Positions 43,431 to 56,211 of a stretch of DNA of 64,000 nt are shown here, in pieces. The DNA is taken from positions 1-64,000 of the forward strand of contig JAVTVY010017310.1 in NCBI GenBank assembly GCA_036873755.1, in the 5' to 3' direction. Source of the stretch: Hanleya hanleyi. Its lineage: Eukaryota > Mollusca > Polyplacophora > Lepidopleurida > Hanleyidae. Position 1 is the first letter of the stretch; each line of letters starts with the position of its first letter. The position numbers and the translations under genes were made by a program. The notes below the pieces were generated by a model. That model had not been told where the DNA came from and did no database searches. It worked only from the letters and a program-made list of their open reading frames with translations.

Positions 43431-46400
43431 ATGGTGGTCTGTTCAAATCGCTTTTCGTCCGTGGTCCGTCGCCCGTCCGTCAGTCCGTCGTCCGTCTGTC
43501 GTCCGTCCGTAAACAATTCTTGTTACCGCGATTTCTCAGGAACTACTTAAAGGATCTTTTTCAAATTTGGTACACAGGTTCCCCTTTGGGTCTAGTTGTG
43601 CAAGAAACCTTTGGATTCGAAAATCCAATATAGCCACCAGGCAGCCATCTTGGATTTCCCCATGAAACCTTGTTACCGCGATTTCTCAGGAACTACTTCA
43701 TGGATCTTTTTCAAATTTGGTACACCGGTTCCCATTGGGGTCTAGTTGTGCAAGAAACCTTTTCTGGTCCGATTCGAAAATCCAATATGGCCACCAGGCA
43801 GCCATCTTGGATTTCCCCATGAAACATTGTTACCGCGATTTCTCAGGAACTACTTCATGGATCTTTTTCAAATTTGGTACACCGGTTCCCATTGGGGTCT
43901 AGTTGTGCAAGAAACCTTCTCTGGTCCGATTCGAAAATCCAATATGGCCACCAGGCAGCCATCTTGGATTTCCCCATGAAACTTTGTTACCGCGATTTCT
44001 CAGGAACTACTACATGGATCTTTTTTCAAATTTGGTACACAGGTTCCCCTTGGTGACTAGTTGTGCAAGAAACCTTTTGTGGTCCGATTCGAAAATCCAA
44101 TATGGCCACCAGGCAGCCATCTTGGATTTCCCCATGAAACCTTGTTACCGCGACTTCTCAGGAACTACAGCATGGATCTTTTTCAAATTTGGTACACAGG
44201 TTCCCCTTGGGGACTAGTTGTGCAAGAAACCTTTTCTGGTCCGATTCGAAAATCCAATATGGCCGCCAGGCAGCCATCTTGGATTTCCCCATGAAACATT
44301 GTTACCGCGATTTCTCAGGAACTACTTCATGGATCTTTTTCAAATTTGGTACACAGGTTCTCATTGGGGTCTAGTTGTGCAAGAAACCTTCTCTGGTCCG
44401 ATTCGAAAATCCGATATGGCCACCAGGCAGCCATCTTGGATTTCCCCATGAAACCTTGTTACCGCGATTTCTCAGGAACTACTGCATGGATCCTTTTCAA
44501 ATTTGGTACACAAGTTCCCCTTGGGGTCTAGTTGTGCAAGAATCCTTTTCTTGTCCGATTCGAAAATCCAATATGGCCACCAGGCAGCCATCTTGGATTT
44601 CCCCGTGAAACATTGTTACCGCGATTTCTCAGCAACTATTTCATGGATCTTTTTCAAATTTGGTATACAGGTTCCCCTTGGGGTCTAGTTGTGTAAGAAA
44701 CCTTTTCTGGTCCGATTCGAAAATCCAATATGGCCACCAGGCAGCCATCTTGGATTTCCCCATGAAACCTTGTTATCGCGATTTCTCAGGAACTACTGCA
44801 TGGATCTTTCTCAAATTTGGTACACAGGTTCCCCTTGGGGTCTAGTTGTGCAACATACCTTTTCTGGTCCGATTCGAAAATCCAATATGGCCACCAGGCA
44901 GCCATCTTGGATTTCCCCATGAAACCTTGTTACCACGATTTCTCAGGAAGTACTGCATGGATCTTTTTCAAATTTGGTACACAGGTTCCCCTTGGGGTCT
45001 AGTTGTGCAAGAAACCTTTCCTGGTCCGATTCGAAAATCCAATATGGCCACCAGGCAGCCATCTTGGATTTCCCCATGAAACCTTGTTACCGCGATTTCT
45101 CAGGAACTACTGCATGGATCTTTTCAAATTTGGTACACAGGTTCCCCTTGGGGTCTAGTTGTGCAAGAAACCTTTTCTGGTCCGATTCGAAAATCCAATA
45201 TGGCCACCAGGCAGCCATCTTGGATTTCCCCATGAAACCTTGTTATCGCGATTTCTCAGGAACTACTGCATGGATCTTTCTCAAATTTGGTACACAGGTT
45301 CCCATTGGGGTCTAGTTGTGCAAGAAACCTTTTTTGGTCCGATTCGAAAATCCAATATGGCCACCAGGCAGCCATCTTGGATTTCCCCATGAAACTTTGT
45401 TACCGCGATTTCTCAGGAACTACTGCATGGATCTTTTTTCAAATTTGGTACACAGGTTCCCCTTGGGGTCTAGTTGTGCAAGAAACCTTTCTGGTCCGAT
45501 TCGAAAATCCAATATGGCCACCAGGCAGCCATCTTGGATTTCCCCATGAAACCTTGTTACCGCGATTTCTCAGGAACTACAGCATGGATCTTTTTCAAAT
45601 TTGGTACACAGGTTCCCCTTGGGGTCTAGTTGTGCAAGAAACCTTTTCTGGTCCGATTCGAAAATCCAATATGGCCGCCAGGCAGCCATCTTGGATTTCC
45701 CCATGAAACCTTGTTACAGCGATTTCTCAGGAACTACTGCATGGATCTTTTTCAAATTTGGTACACTGGTTCCCCTTGGGGTCTAGTTGTGCAAGAAACC
45801 TTTTCTGGTCCGATTCGAAAATCCAATATGGCCACCAGGCAGCCATCTTGGATTTCCCCATGAAACCTTGTTACCGCGACTTCTCAGGAACTACAGCATG
45901 GATCTTTTTCAAATTTGGTACACAGGTTCCCCTTGGGGACTAGTTGTGCAAGAAACCTTTTCTGGTCCGATTCGAAAATCCAATATGGCCGCCAGGCAGC
46001 CATCTTGGATTTCCCCATGAAACCTTGTTACCGCGACTTCTCAGGAACTACAGCATGGATCTTTTTCAAATTTGGTACACAGGTTCTCATTGGGGTCTAG
46101 TTGTGCAAGAAACCTTCTCTGGTCCGATTCGAAAATCCGATATGGCCACCAGGCAGCCATCTTGGATTTCCCCATGAAACCTTGTTACCGCGATTTCTCA
46201 GGAACTACTACATGGATCTTTTTTCAAACTTGGTACACAGGTTCCCTTTGGTGACTAGTTGTGCAAGAAACCTTTTGTGGTCCGATTGGAAAATCCAATA
46301 TGGCCACCAGGCAGCCATCTTGGATTTCCCCATGAAACCTTGTTACCGCGACTTCTCAGGAACTACTGCATGGATCTTTTTCAAATTTGGTACACAGGTT

Positions 46401-46923
46401 CCCCTTGGGGACTAGTTGTGCTAGAAACCTTTTCTGGTCCGATTCGAAAATCCAATATGGCCACCAGGCAGCCATCTTGGATTTCCCCATGAAACATTGT
46501 TACCGCGATTTCTCAGGAACTACTTCATGGATCTTCTTCAAATTTGGTACACAGGTTCTCCTTGTGGTCTAGTTGTGCAAGAAACCTTTTCTGGTCCGAT
46601 TCGAAAATCCAATATGGCCACCAGGCAGCCATCTTGGATTTCCCCATGAAACCTTGTTACCGCGATTTCTCAGGAAATACTGCCTGGATCTTTCTCAAAT
46701 TTGGTAGACAGGTTGCCCTTGTGGTCCAGTTGTGCAACATACCTTTCCTGGTCCGATTCCAAATCCAATATGTCCATCAGGCGGCCATCTTGGATTTCCC
46801 CATGAAACTTTGTTATTGCGATTTCTCAAGAACTACTGCATGGATCTTTACCAAATTTGGTACACAGGTTCCCTCTTGTCGCCTAGTTATGCAAGATACC
46901 TATTCTGATCCGATTTGAAAATC
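43431..46923. repeat. 157-bp satellite with (TCCG)n head
   Basis: Begins with GTCCGTSCGTCC-type microsatellite (43456-43510), followed by about 22 units marked by GTTACCGCGATTTCTCAGGA, spaced 156-158 bases. Landmarks: ATGGATCTTTTTCAAATTTG, GTACACAGGTTCCCCTTGG, GTCTAGTTGTGCAAGAAACC, GGTCCGATTCGAAAATCCAA, TATGGCCACCAGGCAGCCAT. Units late in the array (46500-46920) are more diverged. The overlapping 61-, 77- and 139-codon frames in two phases are the repeat read through, not genes. Sharing of TTTTTCAAATTTGGT and the TCCG head suggests kinship with the 146-bp family. Confidence 0.95.
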
Positions 46924-46935
46924 CAATATGGCCAC

Positions 46936-47556
46936 TGTTATAATAAATTTTCTGTTTTGGGCTTTTCCGAAAGTTGGCTCAACCCAACGACAGAAAATCT
47001 GTTTGATATACCTGGTTACACCCCCTTCGCATCTTCGAGAACAAAGAGAAGGGGTGGTGGACTAATTTTTTACGTTGACAATGATATGAAATCTGCTAAA
47101 ATAAGAGATGACCTTTCACAAGTCGACGAAAATGGAGAATATGAATCACTTTTCCTTGAATTAATGTTTCAAGATACGAAATAACTGGTAGGCCTATTTT
47201 ATCGACCCCCAGGAAAAAATGTAAATAATTTCAATAGTCATCTACTTTCTCTCCTCAAATCAAAAGATATCGAAAAAAATAAGTGTGTTTTGATGGGTGA
47301 TTTTAATATCGATCTTTTTAAAACCGATCAACACGGGCCAACCAAGGAATTTCTTGAAACCCTGAAATCCCATTATTTCTTTCCCCAAATTACTAAACCG
47401 ACAAGAGTCCAATCCCGCTCAGCAACTCTAATTGATAACGTCTTTATTAACTTTCACCAGGAAAATCTGTTATCCGGTATTTTCCTAACTGACATCACCG
47501 ACCACTTCCCAGTTTTCTCATATTCTGAAAACCAGTTACAGCTGTACACCAGCTAA
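46936..47556 (+). pseudogene. LINE endonuclease domain (apurinic-type), truncated
   Basis: Encodes the C-terminal two-thirds of an APE-like endonuclease. Recognisable parts: GFSESWL, YTPFASSRTKRRGGGLIFYV, LFYRPPG, the catalytic GDFNIDL, SATLIDNVFIN and TDITDHFPVF. The first strand with the Asn/Glu catalytic residues is missing because of 5' truncation. There is an in-frame TAA at 47182-47184, and the frame is lost again near 47545, before the linker to the RT. Confidence 0.9.
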
Positions 47557-47569
47557 ACACAGTATCACG

Positions 47570-49724
47570 TACCGCAAATTTACAAATGAACAAAAGGAAA
47601 GATTTATACAAACAGTCCAGGACAGTGACTGGAATGAAAATGAGCACGATGGCACTGACCCCAGCTTGACCCTGGAAAACTTTGTTATAAAATTTACAAA
47701 CATATATAATGATTGCTTCCCTCTGACAACTATTACAGCCTCTAAACGAAAAATCATAAAACCGTGGATCACACCTGCGATCTTAAACTCGATCCATGAA
47801 AAGAATAGACTCTACCGACTACGTCTTGCTGGACATGATGAAACTATCCATAATCAGTATAGAATATACAGAAATAAATTAAACCACACTATACGTACAT
47901 CTAAGAAGCAATATTTCGATCTGAAATTTAATAAAAGCAATCAGGATATAAAGGGCACCTGGAAAACAATAAACCAACTGATGAACAGAAACAAATCAAC
48001 TCAGATGCCAAAGACATTTCATGTCGACGGCGAAGAAATATCTGATAATGAAACAATTGCCATTAAATTTAATGAGTATTTTAGTACAATAGCATCAAGG
48101 CTAGATTCCGAAATACCTAAAACTCACACCAGTTTCAGAACGTATCTTGATACTCGAGTTCCTAATGATTTTCATTTCTCTCCAGTAACCCCGCAAATTG
48201 TAAAAACTACAATAATGAATATGAAATCCACCGCACCTGGGTTAGATGATATCCGGATGTCACTTGTGAAATTAGTGTCTGATCATATCGCCGAGCCTCT
48301 TACATTAATTATGAACCTTTCCTTTTCCTCTGGTATTGTCCCTGACGTCTGTGAATCTGCTAAAATAACACCCATATTTAAATCTGAAGACCAATCAATC
48401 CTGTCGAACTATAGGCCAATATCTATCTTACCGTGTGTTAGCAAAATACTTGAGAAGCTTGCTGCTACGATGATAACAGAATTTTTAGAAGCAAATGATG
48501 TAATCTCAAAAAATCAATATGGTTTTAGGGCCAACCACTCTACATCCATGGCTGCGTGTTCTTTGTATGATATACTCGCATCTGCAAAAGAATCTAAAAA
48601 ATTCAGCATTGTATCATGCTTAGACCTATCCAAAGCTTTCGACACCGTGAATCACAATAATCTTCTTTCTAAGCTAGAACATTATGGTTTTCGTGACCAG
48701 TCGATCAGTTGGTTTCGCAGTTATCTGACAAATAGGTCACAAACTGTAGTCTATAACGGCAGTTCCTCAAATTGTTTACCTGTTGAAATCGGGGTTCCTC
48801 AGGGATCAATTCTAGGTCCTATACTCTTCCTTATATACATAAACGACTTGCATAGATCTACAGACTTACTTAAAATTATTCTCTTCGCTGATGATACCAG
48901 TACTGTATATTCTTCTGAACACCTTGCTGACACCATTAAAATCATGTCTGAGGAATTACATAAAATACATAACTGGTTCTGTTGTAACCGTCTATCACTG
49001 AATATAAAGAAAACAAAGTATATTATCATTAGGCCAAATAGCCGAAAGCGATCAATTGATAATGTCGAATTAATTTCTGGACATCAAATTGAACGTGTCA
49101 GTAAATTTAAGTTTTTTGGGCGTCTTTTTCAACGAGGAACTAAACTGGAAATCACACATAAATTATATCTGTAATAAAATTTCACGAAATATCGGAATCA
49201 TTAATTACTTAAGAAATTCAATAAATAAGAAAACATTATACATATTATACTACTCAATGATATTCCCTTATTTGTCCTACTGTAACCTTCTCTGGGGGAA
49301 TACATATATAACTCATTTGAGTCCGCGTATCATGCTGCAAAAACGAGCATTGCGAGTGATAACTTTATCTAAAAAGCTAGACCATACATTACCATTATTT
49401 ATAAAATTGAAAATTTTACAACTACCCAAATTAAATATGTACGCATGTCTGTTGATGGTGCATAAATTTATGCACCACCCAGAATTACTACCAAAAAGCT
49501 TCCAAAATTACTTTACAAAACAATCAGATGTACACCGTTACCAAACTAGAAGCCAGAATTTGAACCTCTACCGACCCATCTATAAATCAAACTTGTCATA
49601 TTATACCACAAAAACTACAGGACCTCGAGAGTGGAACAAATTACCTTCTCTGATCAAATGTATGAAATCTACATGTACCTCGTTATTCAAATCCAAACTA
49701 AACACGTATCTACTGGAAATCTGA
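47570..49724 (+). pseudogene. LINE reverse transcriptase
   Basis: From the ATG at 47666 a 502-residue frame holds the full RT core: LSNYRPISILPCVSK (about 246-260), motif A LDLSKAFDTV (319-328), motif B GVPQGSILGPILF (376-388) and motif C FADD (407-410). At the T6 run 49111-49116 the frame shifts; the remaining C-terminal region (LGVFFNEELNWKSHI to a stop at 49724) continues in the next frame. The linker region before 47666 is open back to about 47570. RT motifs are intact, but the polyprotein is broken. Confidence 0.9.
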
Positions 49725-50059
49725 ACCCCATTATCGCAACTAAGGCTGTAACAATAAAATTGTTTTTTAAAAAGTCAACAGAGAGCTAATATTCACTAAT
49801 CACCATATATTATAAAGTAAATTAGAAATGTGTATTATAAACTATATATTTATATATATATATATAAATGCTACCCATTTGTCCTACAGGGATAGAACAA
49901 GCCCCCTGGGGTTTTATTCCCGCCAATCACTTTATTGCGTTGCATGTAGATTATATTGTTTGCACATATTTTGTAATAATTTATACCATATTTTTGGTAT
50001 ATACATATTCATTTGAGTGGTGAATAAAAATTCAATTCAACTCAATTCAAAATTCAATT

Positions 50060-50375
50060 CAATATGGCCACCAGGCGCCCATCTTGGATTTCCCAATGAA
50101 ACTTTATCGTGATTTCTCAAGAAGTACTGCATGAATCATCCTCAAATTTGGTACACAGATTCCCCTTGTGGCCCAGTTATGCAAGATACCATTTTTGGTC
50201 CGGTTCGAAAATCCAATATGGCTGCCAGGTGGCCATCTTGAATTTCCCCTTGAAACATTGTTATCGTGAATTCTCAAGAAATATTTCCTAGATCTTTCTG
50301 AAATTTGGTACACAGGTCCCACATGGGGCCTCGTTGTGCAAGATACATTTTCTGGTCCGATTCGAAAATCCAATT
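50060..50375. repeat. 157-bp satellite, continuation after the LINE
   Basis: Two diverged units (GTGATTTCTCAAGAAGTACT..., GTACACAGATTCCCCTTGTG). Divergence matches the degenerate last units before the LINE. Confidence 0.9.
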
Positions 50376-50413
50376 AATACGGTATTCCCGAGTTTTGACC
50401 GGCATCACAAGAG

Positions 50414-50791
50414 TTGGCGGATCAAACGGTGGGGCATATTCTATATATTGACTATAGAGAATATCCATATCTTCACCTTCCATATAGGAGTTCAAATAAT
50501 TCGGAATTAAAATGTATTTCTTCAAATTTTAAATCAGTTTTCTTAGTCCATGCAGTTGCATGTGAACTGCCCCACCCTTTCGTCTGTCGGCGGGTCAGCT
50601 ACATGAAGGGACGTCACTCTTGTGACACAATGCCACAACTCGACAACTGTAAACTCTGCATGTTTCGACTCAAGGGATATAATCAGGATTCAGACACTTT
50701 CAAATTCGAAGTTTCAACATTACTGCGCGGACCGGATCCCTTCAGTATTAAGTATTGTACCATCTTACTAGTTTCGAGCATGATATCTTAA
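50414..50791 (+). CDS. Possible exon with C-type-lectin-like Cys pattern
   Basis: Open frame of 125 codons containing LKCISSNFKSVFLVHAVACE and PHPFVCRR, the C...C......FVC ending typical of C-type-lectin-like domains, then KGRHSCDTMPQLDNCKLCMF. Two further open frames follow with small overlaps (50755-51057, 51047-51256), also rich in plausible protein text (e.g. SDNGGRQDPSGSL). No splice sites were established; the family link is weak. It may be a broken gene or an exon cluster. Confidence 0.3.
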   Translation: MADQTVGHILYIDYREYPYLHLPYRSSNNSELKCISSNFKSVFLVHAVACELPHPFVCRRVSYMKGRHSCDTMPQLDNCKLCMFRLKGYNQDSDTFKFEVSTLLRGPDPFSIKYCTILLVSSMIS

Positions 50792-51259
50792 AAGAGAGAT
50801 CTGAAACTAGTCCAGTAAACAGAACAGAATTAGCATTCGTTCCTAATTATAAAATCTTAAGTATGCCAAAGTGTCAAAGAGATTTTTCTTCGCTTCCAGT
50901 ACCCAATGATGACACGTGCAAAAAAAATAAAAAATACTACAAAACGAAGATGAAGGATCCTCCGTACATGTACATTCACTTTCAGACTAACTTTGCTCAT
51001 TTCTCTTGTACTATAACAACCGACAGAAGTACAGTTTCTAGAAATCTTGAAACTTAGAAAGATTATATCTTGGTGTTTTTCAGTGTCCCTTTTTCGATAT
51101 TTTCGCTCAGATTTGAAATTCTGTAAACAAAATTACAACTCAATCGTCTTAGTAACAATGGACAAAAAAATCCTCTTGTCATTAAGCTTACAATTATCGG
51201 ACAATGGTGGGCGCCAAGATCCTTCAGGATCTCTCGTTTATTTTCGATTTAAGTAGAAA

Positions 51260-52260
51260 CACGGAATGAAAAGTAAAATAAAAAAAATGTGCTAATTCTT
51301 CTTATTGCTGCTATAAGGGCCAATTTAATAGAAGTATTTTAAATCTTTTAACTGGCGGTTTTAAGATACCCACTTCACAAAAGTTTCCATTGTGGGTATC
51401 TTGAAACAGACGAATTGGCAACCTGTGGGAATCCCGATATAATACTGTTCACCGCTCAGCGCCCAGTTTCTCGCTTCTCTTCAAACCCACGCATAAATCT
51501 TTCGCCTTTTACAAAGAGTTCCGTGGAGAGGAACAAATTAATGAGTCTTGATCTCTTTGAATTTTTTCCCCCTAATTTGTCATCATTTTCATAAATATGT
51601 TTGTAGGACACCAAGGGCTGTTTTGGAAAATTCCATAGGTTGTGACATTCATACTTTGCGAAAATCCGCCTTACTATTTAACATGCTAAGTATATATCGG
51701 GAATAATTTTGAAATCAGTAAAACTTTCTAAATTTTTTCATCAATATTGCACCAGTAATGGGTAACGTGTCTGCTGCCTCTAGATAAAGTGACCCGAGTT
51801 CAATTCCCGACGTACAAAATATCATTCTGTAATTTTCACCAGACCTGATATATGAACAAATTGATCTCTATAATTTGTTTAAGCGTTGTACAGTCCCGAA
51901 GTTTAATTTTAGCCTCAATTAAAGGCTGTCCGGTAGTAAAAACACATTTTTGGGAACTTTCGGTGGATTGTAGCGGTTTTTTCCCGCTATTTTTTCTCAG
52001 GCAATTGCCCTGCGTGACGTCACCAACCCAGCTGTGAAAGTGTGAAAAAGCCCACTTTGCTTCCATATTACGTGTGTTTCTGATCAGATTAGAATTTTTT
52101 CAATATTTTTTTCATACAAAGTGAAGTATGAACTATGATTTTTAAGGACTTTTAGACAAAAATAAATTCCGTTTGGGTTGACCTTTAATTGTAGTACATG
52201 TTGAGGTCCTCGCTTATTTTTATGCGACTTCATTATAAATCAGCTTCAAATATGTAATAC
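51260..52260. other. Non-coding stretch with a hairpin and a SINE-like relic
   Basis: AAGATACCCAC at about 51363 and GTGGGTATCTT at about 51393 form an 11-bp perfect stem with a short loop. 51754-51808 carries a box-A-like AGTAATGGGTAACG and box-B-like GTTCAATTCCC. No ORF looks coding. Confidence 0.4.
51750..51825 (+). mobile_element. tRNA-derived SINE relic (weak)
   Basis: A box A-like GTAATGGGTAACGTGTCTGC and box B GTTCAATTCCC at 51798-51808 stand about 44 bases apart, as in tRNA-head SINEs. No acceptor stem is evident and no body was recognised. Confidence 0.35.
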
Positions 52261-53170
52261 GGGAGAGGGCTAGAGAAGGCTGATGCGTCCGACTTTTGTC
52301 TACCACCAACGTTTGTTCCTCACAAAATGGCTGATGCAGATATGTGTGCGATTGAATTGGTGCGGACGAGAAATTAAAGGGTAGGATGGGGGGGGGGGGA
52401 GGGGGTCGACAGAAAACAAACCATTATGACGCCCACATTTTGTTCGACTGAATGCTGGTCTTAAATTAGGAAACAAGACTTTGCCTTCTCTGTGCAAATC
52501 CAGGTTCATGTTATGAACGAACACGTCCAAATACAGTGGCTATGCACACACATATTACTTGAGCAACAGCAGTGGGAGATGAATGGACCTCGACATCAAC
52601 ATCCACGGCTCCCAGACCCACAGTCATGCTATGGACGAACAGACTAACATAGAGCGCTTCTTTACGGATACAATTTCAGACATTGTCAGCCTAAGCAGAA
52701 ATATACGTTCGCAAACATACCGAGAAATTCCCGTCAGAATGTTCGGAGTGTTAACTCGCGTGCCCCAAGCCGACCATGTATCTGCCGGCGGTCAGTGCTC
52801 AGCATATTAGATGTCGGCTTAACAGAGACAACGGTTGGTTTGCAGCCAACTGTGTCCCGTCCAAAACTGAATTTCGCTCACTTTCAAGTGTTTTAACGTA
52901 ATTTCTCATCAATTATGAACAAATATAATTACATAAACCTTTCAAGCAAACCTTTATCTTTCTGGCGAGAAGTGAATACATTTTAAATCAATAACGCAAG
53001 TGAGTGATAAAAATCGTCTTTGTCGGACCTATCCGTCGGTCAAGGTGTCCTCCGGTTCATTCAACATGGGGGAAGGGATTCGCTGAACTACAACGAATTT
53101 TGACGTAATTTTCCAAAATCATAAATTATATTAATTTACGTCATATGAATGGTGATATATTATAGAAAAT
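52260..53170. other. Unassigned region
   Basis: 52360-52520 resembles 30150-30400. A 75-codon frame at 52583-52810 has no recognised domain. G-rich run at 52388-52405. Confidence 0.35.
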
Positions 53171-53174
53171 ATAG

Positions 53175-54265
53175 AAAATTATAGAAAATTTTGTTTTGGA
53201 TTTCTCAAAATCAAAAAACGAAATTTTGACGGTCAATTTTCAATTTTCGTTTTTCATTTTCGGTTTCCCAAAATCAAAAATTGAAAATTGACCGTCAATT
53301 TTCAATTTTCGTTTTGGTTTCCGAAAATTGAAATTTGACGGTCAATTTTCAATTTTCGTTTTTTTGTTTTTATTTCCTCAAAATCAGAAATTGAAATTTG
53401 ACAGTCAATTTTCGTTTTTCGTTTTACTTGGCACAAACATGAAAATCAAATATTGAAAATTACCTCGAGTTGTCCGTTTTTAAATTTTTTTTATTTTAAC
53501 TTTGACGTATCAGTGTTAAGTGCCCACGCACAATAGTTATATGACGTCAATTACGGTGCGAGGTGTAGAGTAGAGAACGCGAATCGGGTCGTATAGGAGG
53601 TGCGGAGCGTAACATGTGAGTTGTACTAAACGAGATGCCTGGAGCCTGGCATTCACACTAGAATAGTACAGGCCGACTGCGCATGCACACGAATATGCCA
53701 TCCCGCTGTTCTTATTGATTATTGGCATTGGGGCTTCAGCCAATTATGACACACTCCTAGATCTTCCGCAGTTCTAAAAATATATGTTTAGGGCGTTATA
53801 AAGCGAACAACATTCGTGAACACAACCGCTATTGATTATTTTTTTAAAACATAGTACTTATACGGATACCAACAAAACATGTAATACCAATAAGAATCAA
53901 GAATGCTTCAACGCTTCAGATCCACTCATGTCTTTCATTTCACTGATTTTCCATATTTTGCTCCATATACGACCTGATCTGCGCTTTCCATACTACTCTG
54001 CGGACCCGGCATGACATCAAAACCCGTGGGCGTGCGCACTAAAACCAAAGCTAAAATCAAAAAAACGAAAAACGGACAAGTCGAGGCAATTTTCAAAATT
54101 CTATTTTCATTTTTGCGTGAAGAAAAACGAAAATTGAAAATTGACTGTCAAATTTCAATTTTTGATTTTGAGAAACCGAAAGCGAAAAACAGAAATTGAA
54201 AATTGTCCGTCAAATTTCAATTTTTGATTTCGAGAAACTAAAAACGAAAAACGAAAATTGAACTG
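53175..54265. repeat. Foldback array of AAATTGAAAATTGAC-type repeats
   Basis: 53175-53500 is built of about four copies of a 60-75 base unit (GACGGTCAATTTTCAATTTTCG then TTTTCGGTTTCYCAAAATCA). 54040-54265 is the same array in inverted orientation. Homology of the arms extends inward: AACTTTGACGTATCAGTG...GTGCCCACGCAC against the inverse of 53995-54050, and TCGGGTCGTATA against TATACGACCTGA, leaving a loop of at most 0.4 kb. Confidence 0.85.
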
Positions 54266-54269
54266 TGCA

Positions 54270-54980
54270 AGGTTACACGGACCGCGCTTCCATATCACGC
54301 CTGTGTCTCGAATTTTTGCACACGTCACGAATAGAGCCCACACAGGTGTGTCGAACCCATCACCGACTTCCATTCATAAAAGTGAGGTGGGGGGGGGGGG
54401 GTAATTCTCGCTTTCTGAATATGCAATCCTGGAAGTTGGCGAGATAGGATGTCATCCAGCTCTAAGTACACAATATTCCCTGTTTAATGTATATACGGAG
54501 ACGCTCATGGTGTTAACAGCAAGTCGGGTTCGCACATATATACTGACTCAATATGTGCTCACAAACCTTCGGAATGCCAGATTTCTTGTTTGATGGTCAC
54601 AAACCACTTGATCGACTGAGCCACCGTCAAATCATTGGCTCTGTATATAATGCGCTCGAAGTCGAGTTCATGGACATTCAAAGAACGTGTACGCCAATCG
54701 CCCTCTCACGTGTTCGTGCATTGTGAAAGCCGTTTAAAATGATAATTGAACATATACTGACACGCAGGCTGTCGCAGGGATAGTTGATGAGTGGATGAAG
54801 TAAGTAGCCTATCCATTTCGAACAGTAACACACATGTTCGCCGTTGCTTCTCAAGGGTGACTGTTTAGCAATGATATCCAAGGACGTGGCGTACAGTGCT
54901 GGGGGGATTTATCTAACAAAAGTATCGCGCTGCGTATGTCGAGGCAGATGCCATTGTTTGCGATTGGAGCGCAAACGCCA
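54270..54980. other. Region without recognised feature
   Basis: Contains G13 at about 54388 and no convincing ORF. Confidence 0.4.
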
Positions 54981-55202
54981 TGTGGGTTTGGCATAGCCGG
55001 TTGAAATCCGCAGTATCGTGTGCCACAGCAGACAAAGCTCCAAATAATATAATATTCATATGTAAATATTACTATTACCAGGTGCTGGTTGAAGAATTGA
55101 GAGTAAAAATATCGGCATCAAATACGTCTACTTACTCTCAAACTGCATTTACTCTGGAAGATTTATTTAACAATCACAAAACGTTTCTCAAGGAAAGAGG
55201 TA

Positions 55203-55607
55203 TCGGTCTTGTGTCTAATTCCGCTTAACCCCGGCTAGGGGCCGTATGAACCCATGTACTTCAAGATCCTCATGGTACTCACATGAACAGTCACAATCAA
55301 AGCGTGACTGAGATACATCATTCTTTAGATGACGACTTCACAACGAATATTATGGATTAAGAATACTGATCAGCGATATGGATTTGATATTTTTGGAACA
55401 TCATGATGTCTTGCCGGCATCATTGAAAACTGTTGACCGCTTCTCTCTTGCAGGAAACAAGCCTATGTTTATGTATACTATGATTGTCTTTTTGAATTTG
55501 GTGCTAATACTGTTATATGGAATTTGGAATAGGTCTTTGGATTATGGACGCGGATATTCTCTAATGGACGACGGCTGAATTATGGATGACGGACTAGGCG
55601 CTTGTAA
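55203..55607 (+). repeat. 0.4-kb repeat, copy A
   Basis: Runs from TTGTGTCTAATTCCGCTTAA through GGCTAGGGGCCGTATGAACC to GGACTAGGCGCTTGTAA. Holds a 60-70 codon frame (FLEHHDVLPASLKTVDRFSL, then a hydrophobic MYTMIVFLNLVLILLYG) that is kept in all four copies in the window. Confidence 0.85.
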
Positions 55608-56211
55608 TTCCAACCAAACATAACGATATACCAAAGTATACTGGACTTCCAAAATGCATAAATCATCATACAAAGCTAGATTCAGAGCTGGTTCTAGAAG
55701 CTGCACCACCAAGCTTCTTTCAACCTGTTGACGAGGGCCCTTCAGGAGGTAAAAGCATTTTGGGAAAGGTATTGCGCCACTATTTCTAAAAACTCTGGCG
55801 TTGAATGTATGTGGATATTGAAAAACTCAAAATATCTTACGGAAGAACTTTATGCTGAAGGTCACATACCGTATAGACATGTATCCACATGGGATTTCAC
55901 GACTCTCTATACCACAATCCCTTATCAGGACCTTGTTGACCGTCTAAGTTCATTAATAGTGATCGTAGATATTTTAATGTCGGAAGCCATAAAGCATTCT
56001 TTAGCTCTACTACATACAAGATATATCATTCATGGGGTGTTTCTTTGTTTATAGAGTTGCTTGAATTTCTCATCAAAAATATCTATGTGAAATTTGGCAA
56101 CACAATATATCAACAGCATATAGGTATTCTAATGGGTACTAACTGCGCACCCCTATTGACTGACCTATATCTGTTCTCTTATGAATATGACTAAATGCAG
56201 GCGTTTTCAAT

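Larger units (their letters stand above)
46924..50071 (+). mobile_element. 5'-truncated LINE inserted in the 157-bp satellite
   Basis: Element body 46936-50059, flanked by CAATATGGCCAC (46924-46935 and 50060-50071), a 12-bp duplication of satellite sequence. The 5' end is cut within the endonuclease domain. The 3' end is GAATAAAAATTCAATTCAAC...CAATTCAA, an (ATTCA)-type tail as in CR1/L2/Jockey-group elements; clade not resolved. Open frames are broken at three places, so it is not autonomous. Confidence 0.9.

Noticed and set aside
43717..46918. Families of 60-139 codon frames such as VHRFPLGSSCARNLFWSD
   Set aside because: All are the 157-bp satellite translated in two phases; no single frame passes through the array.
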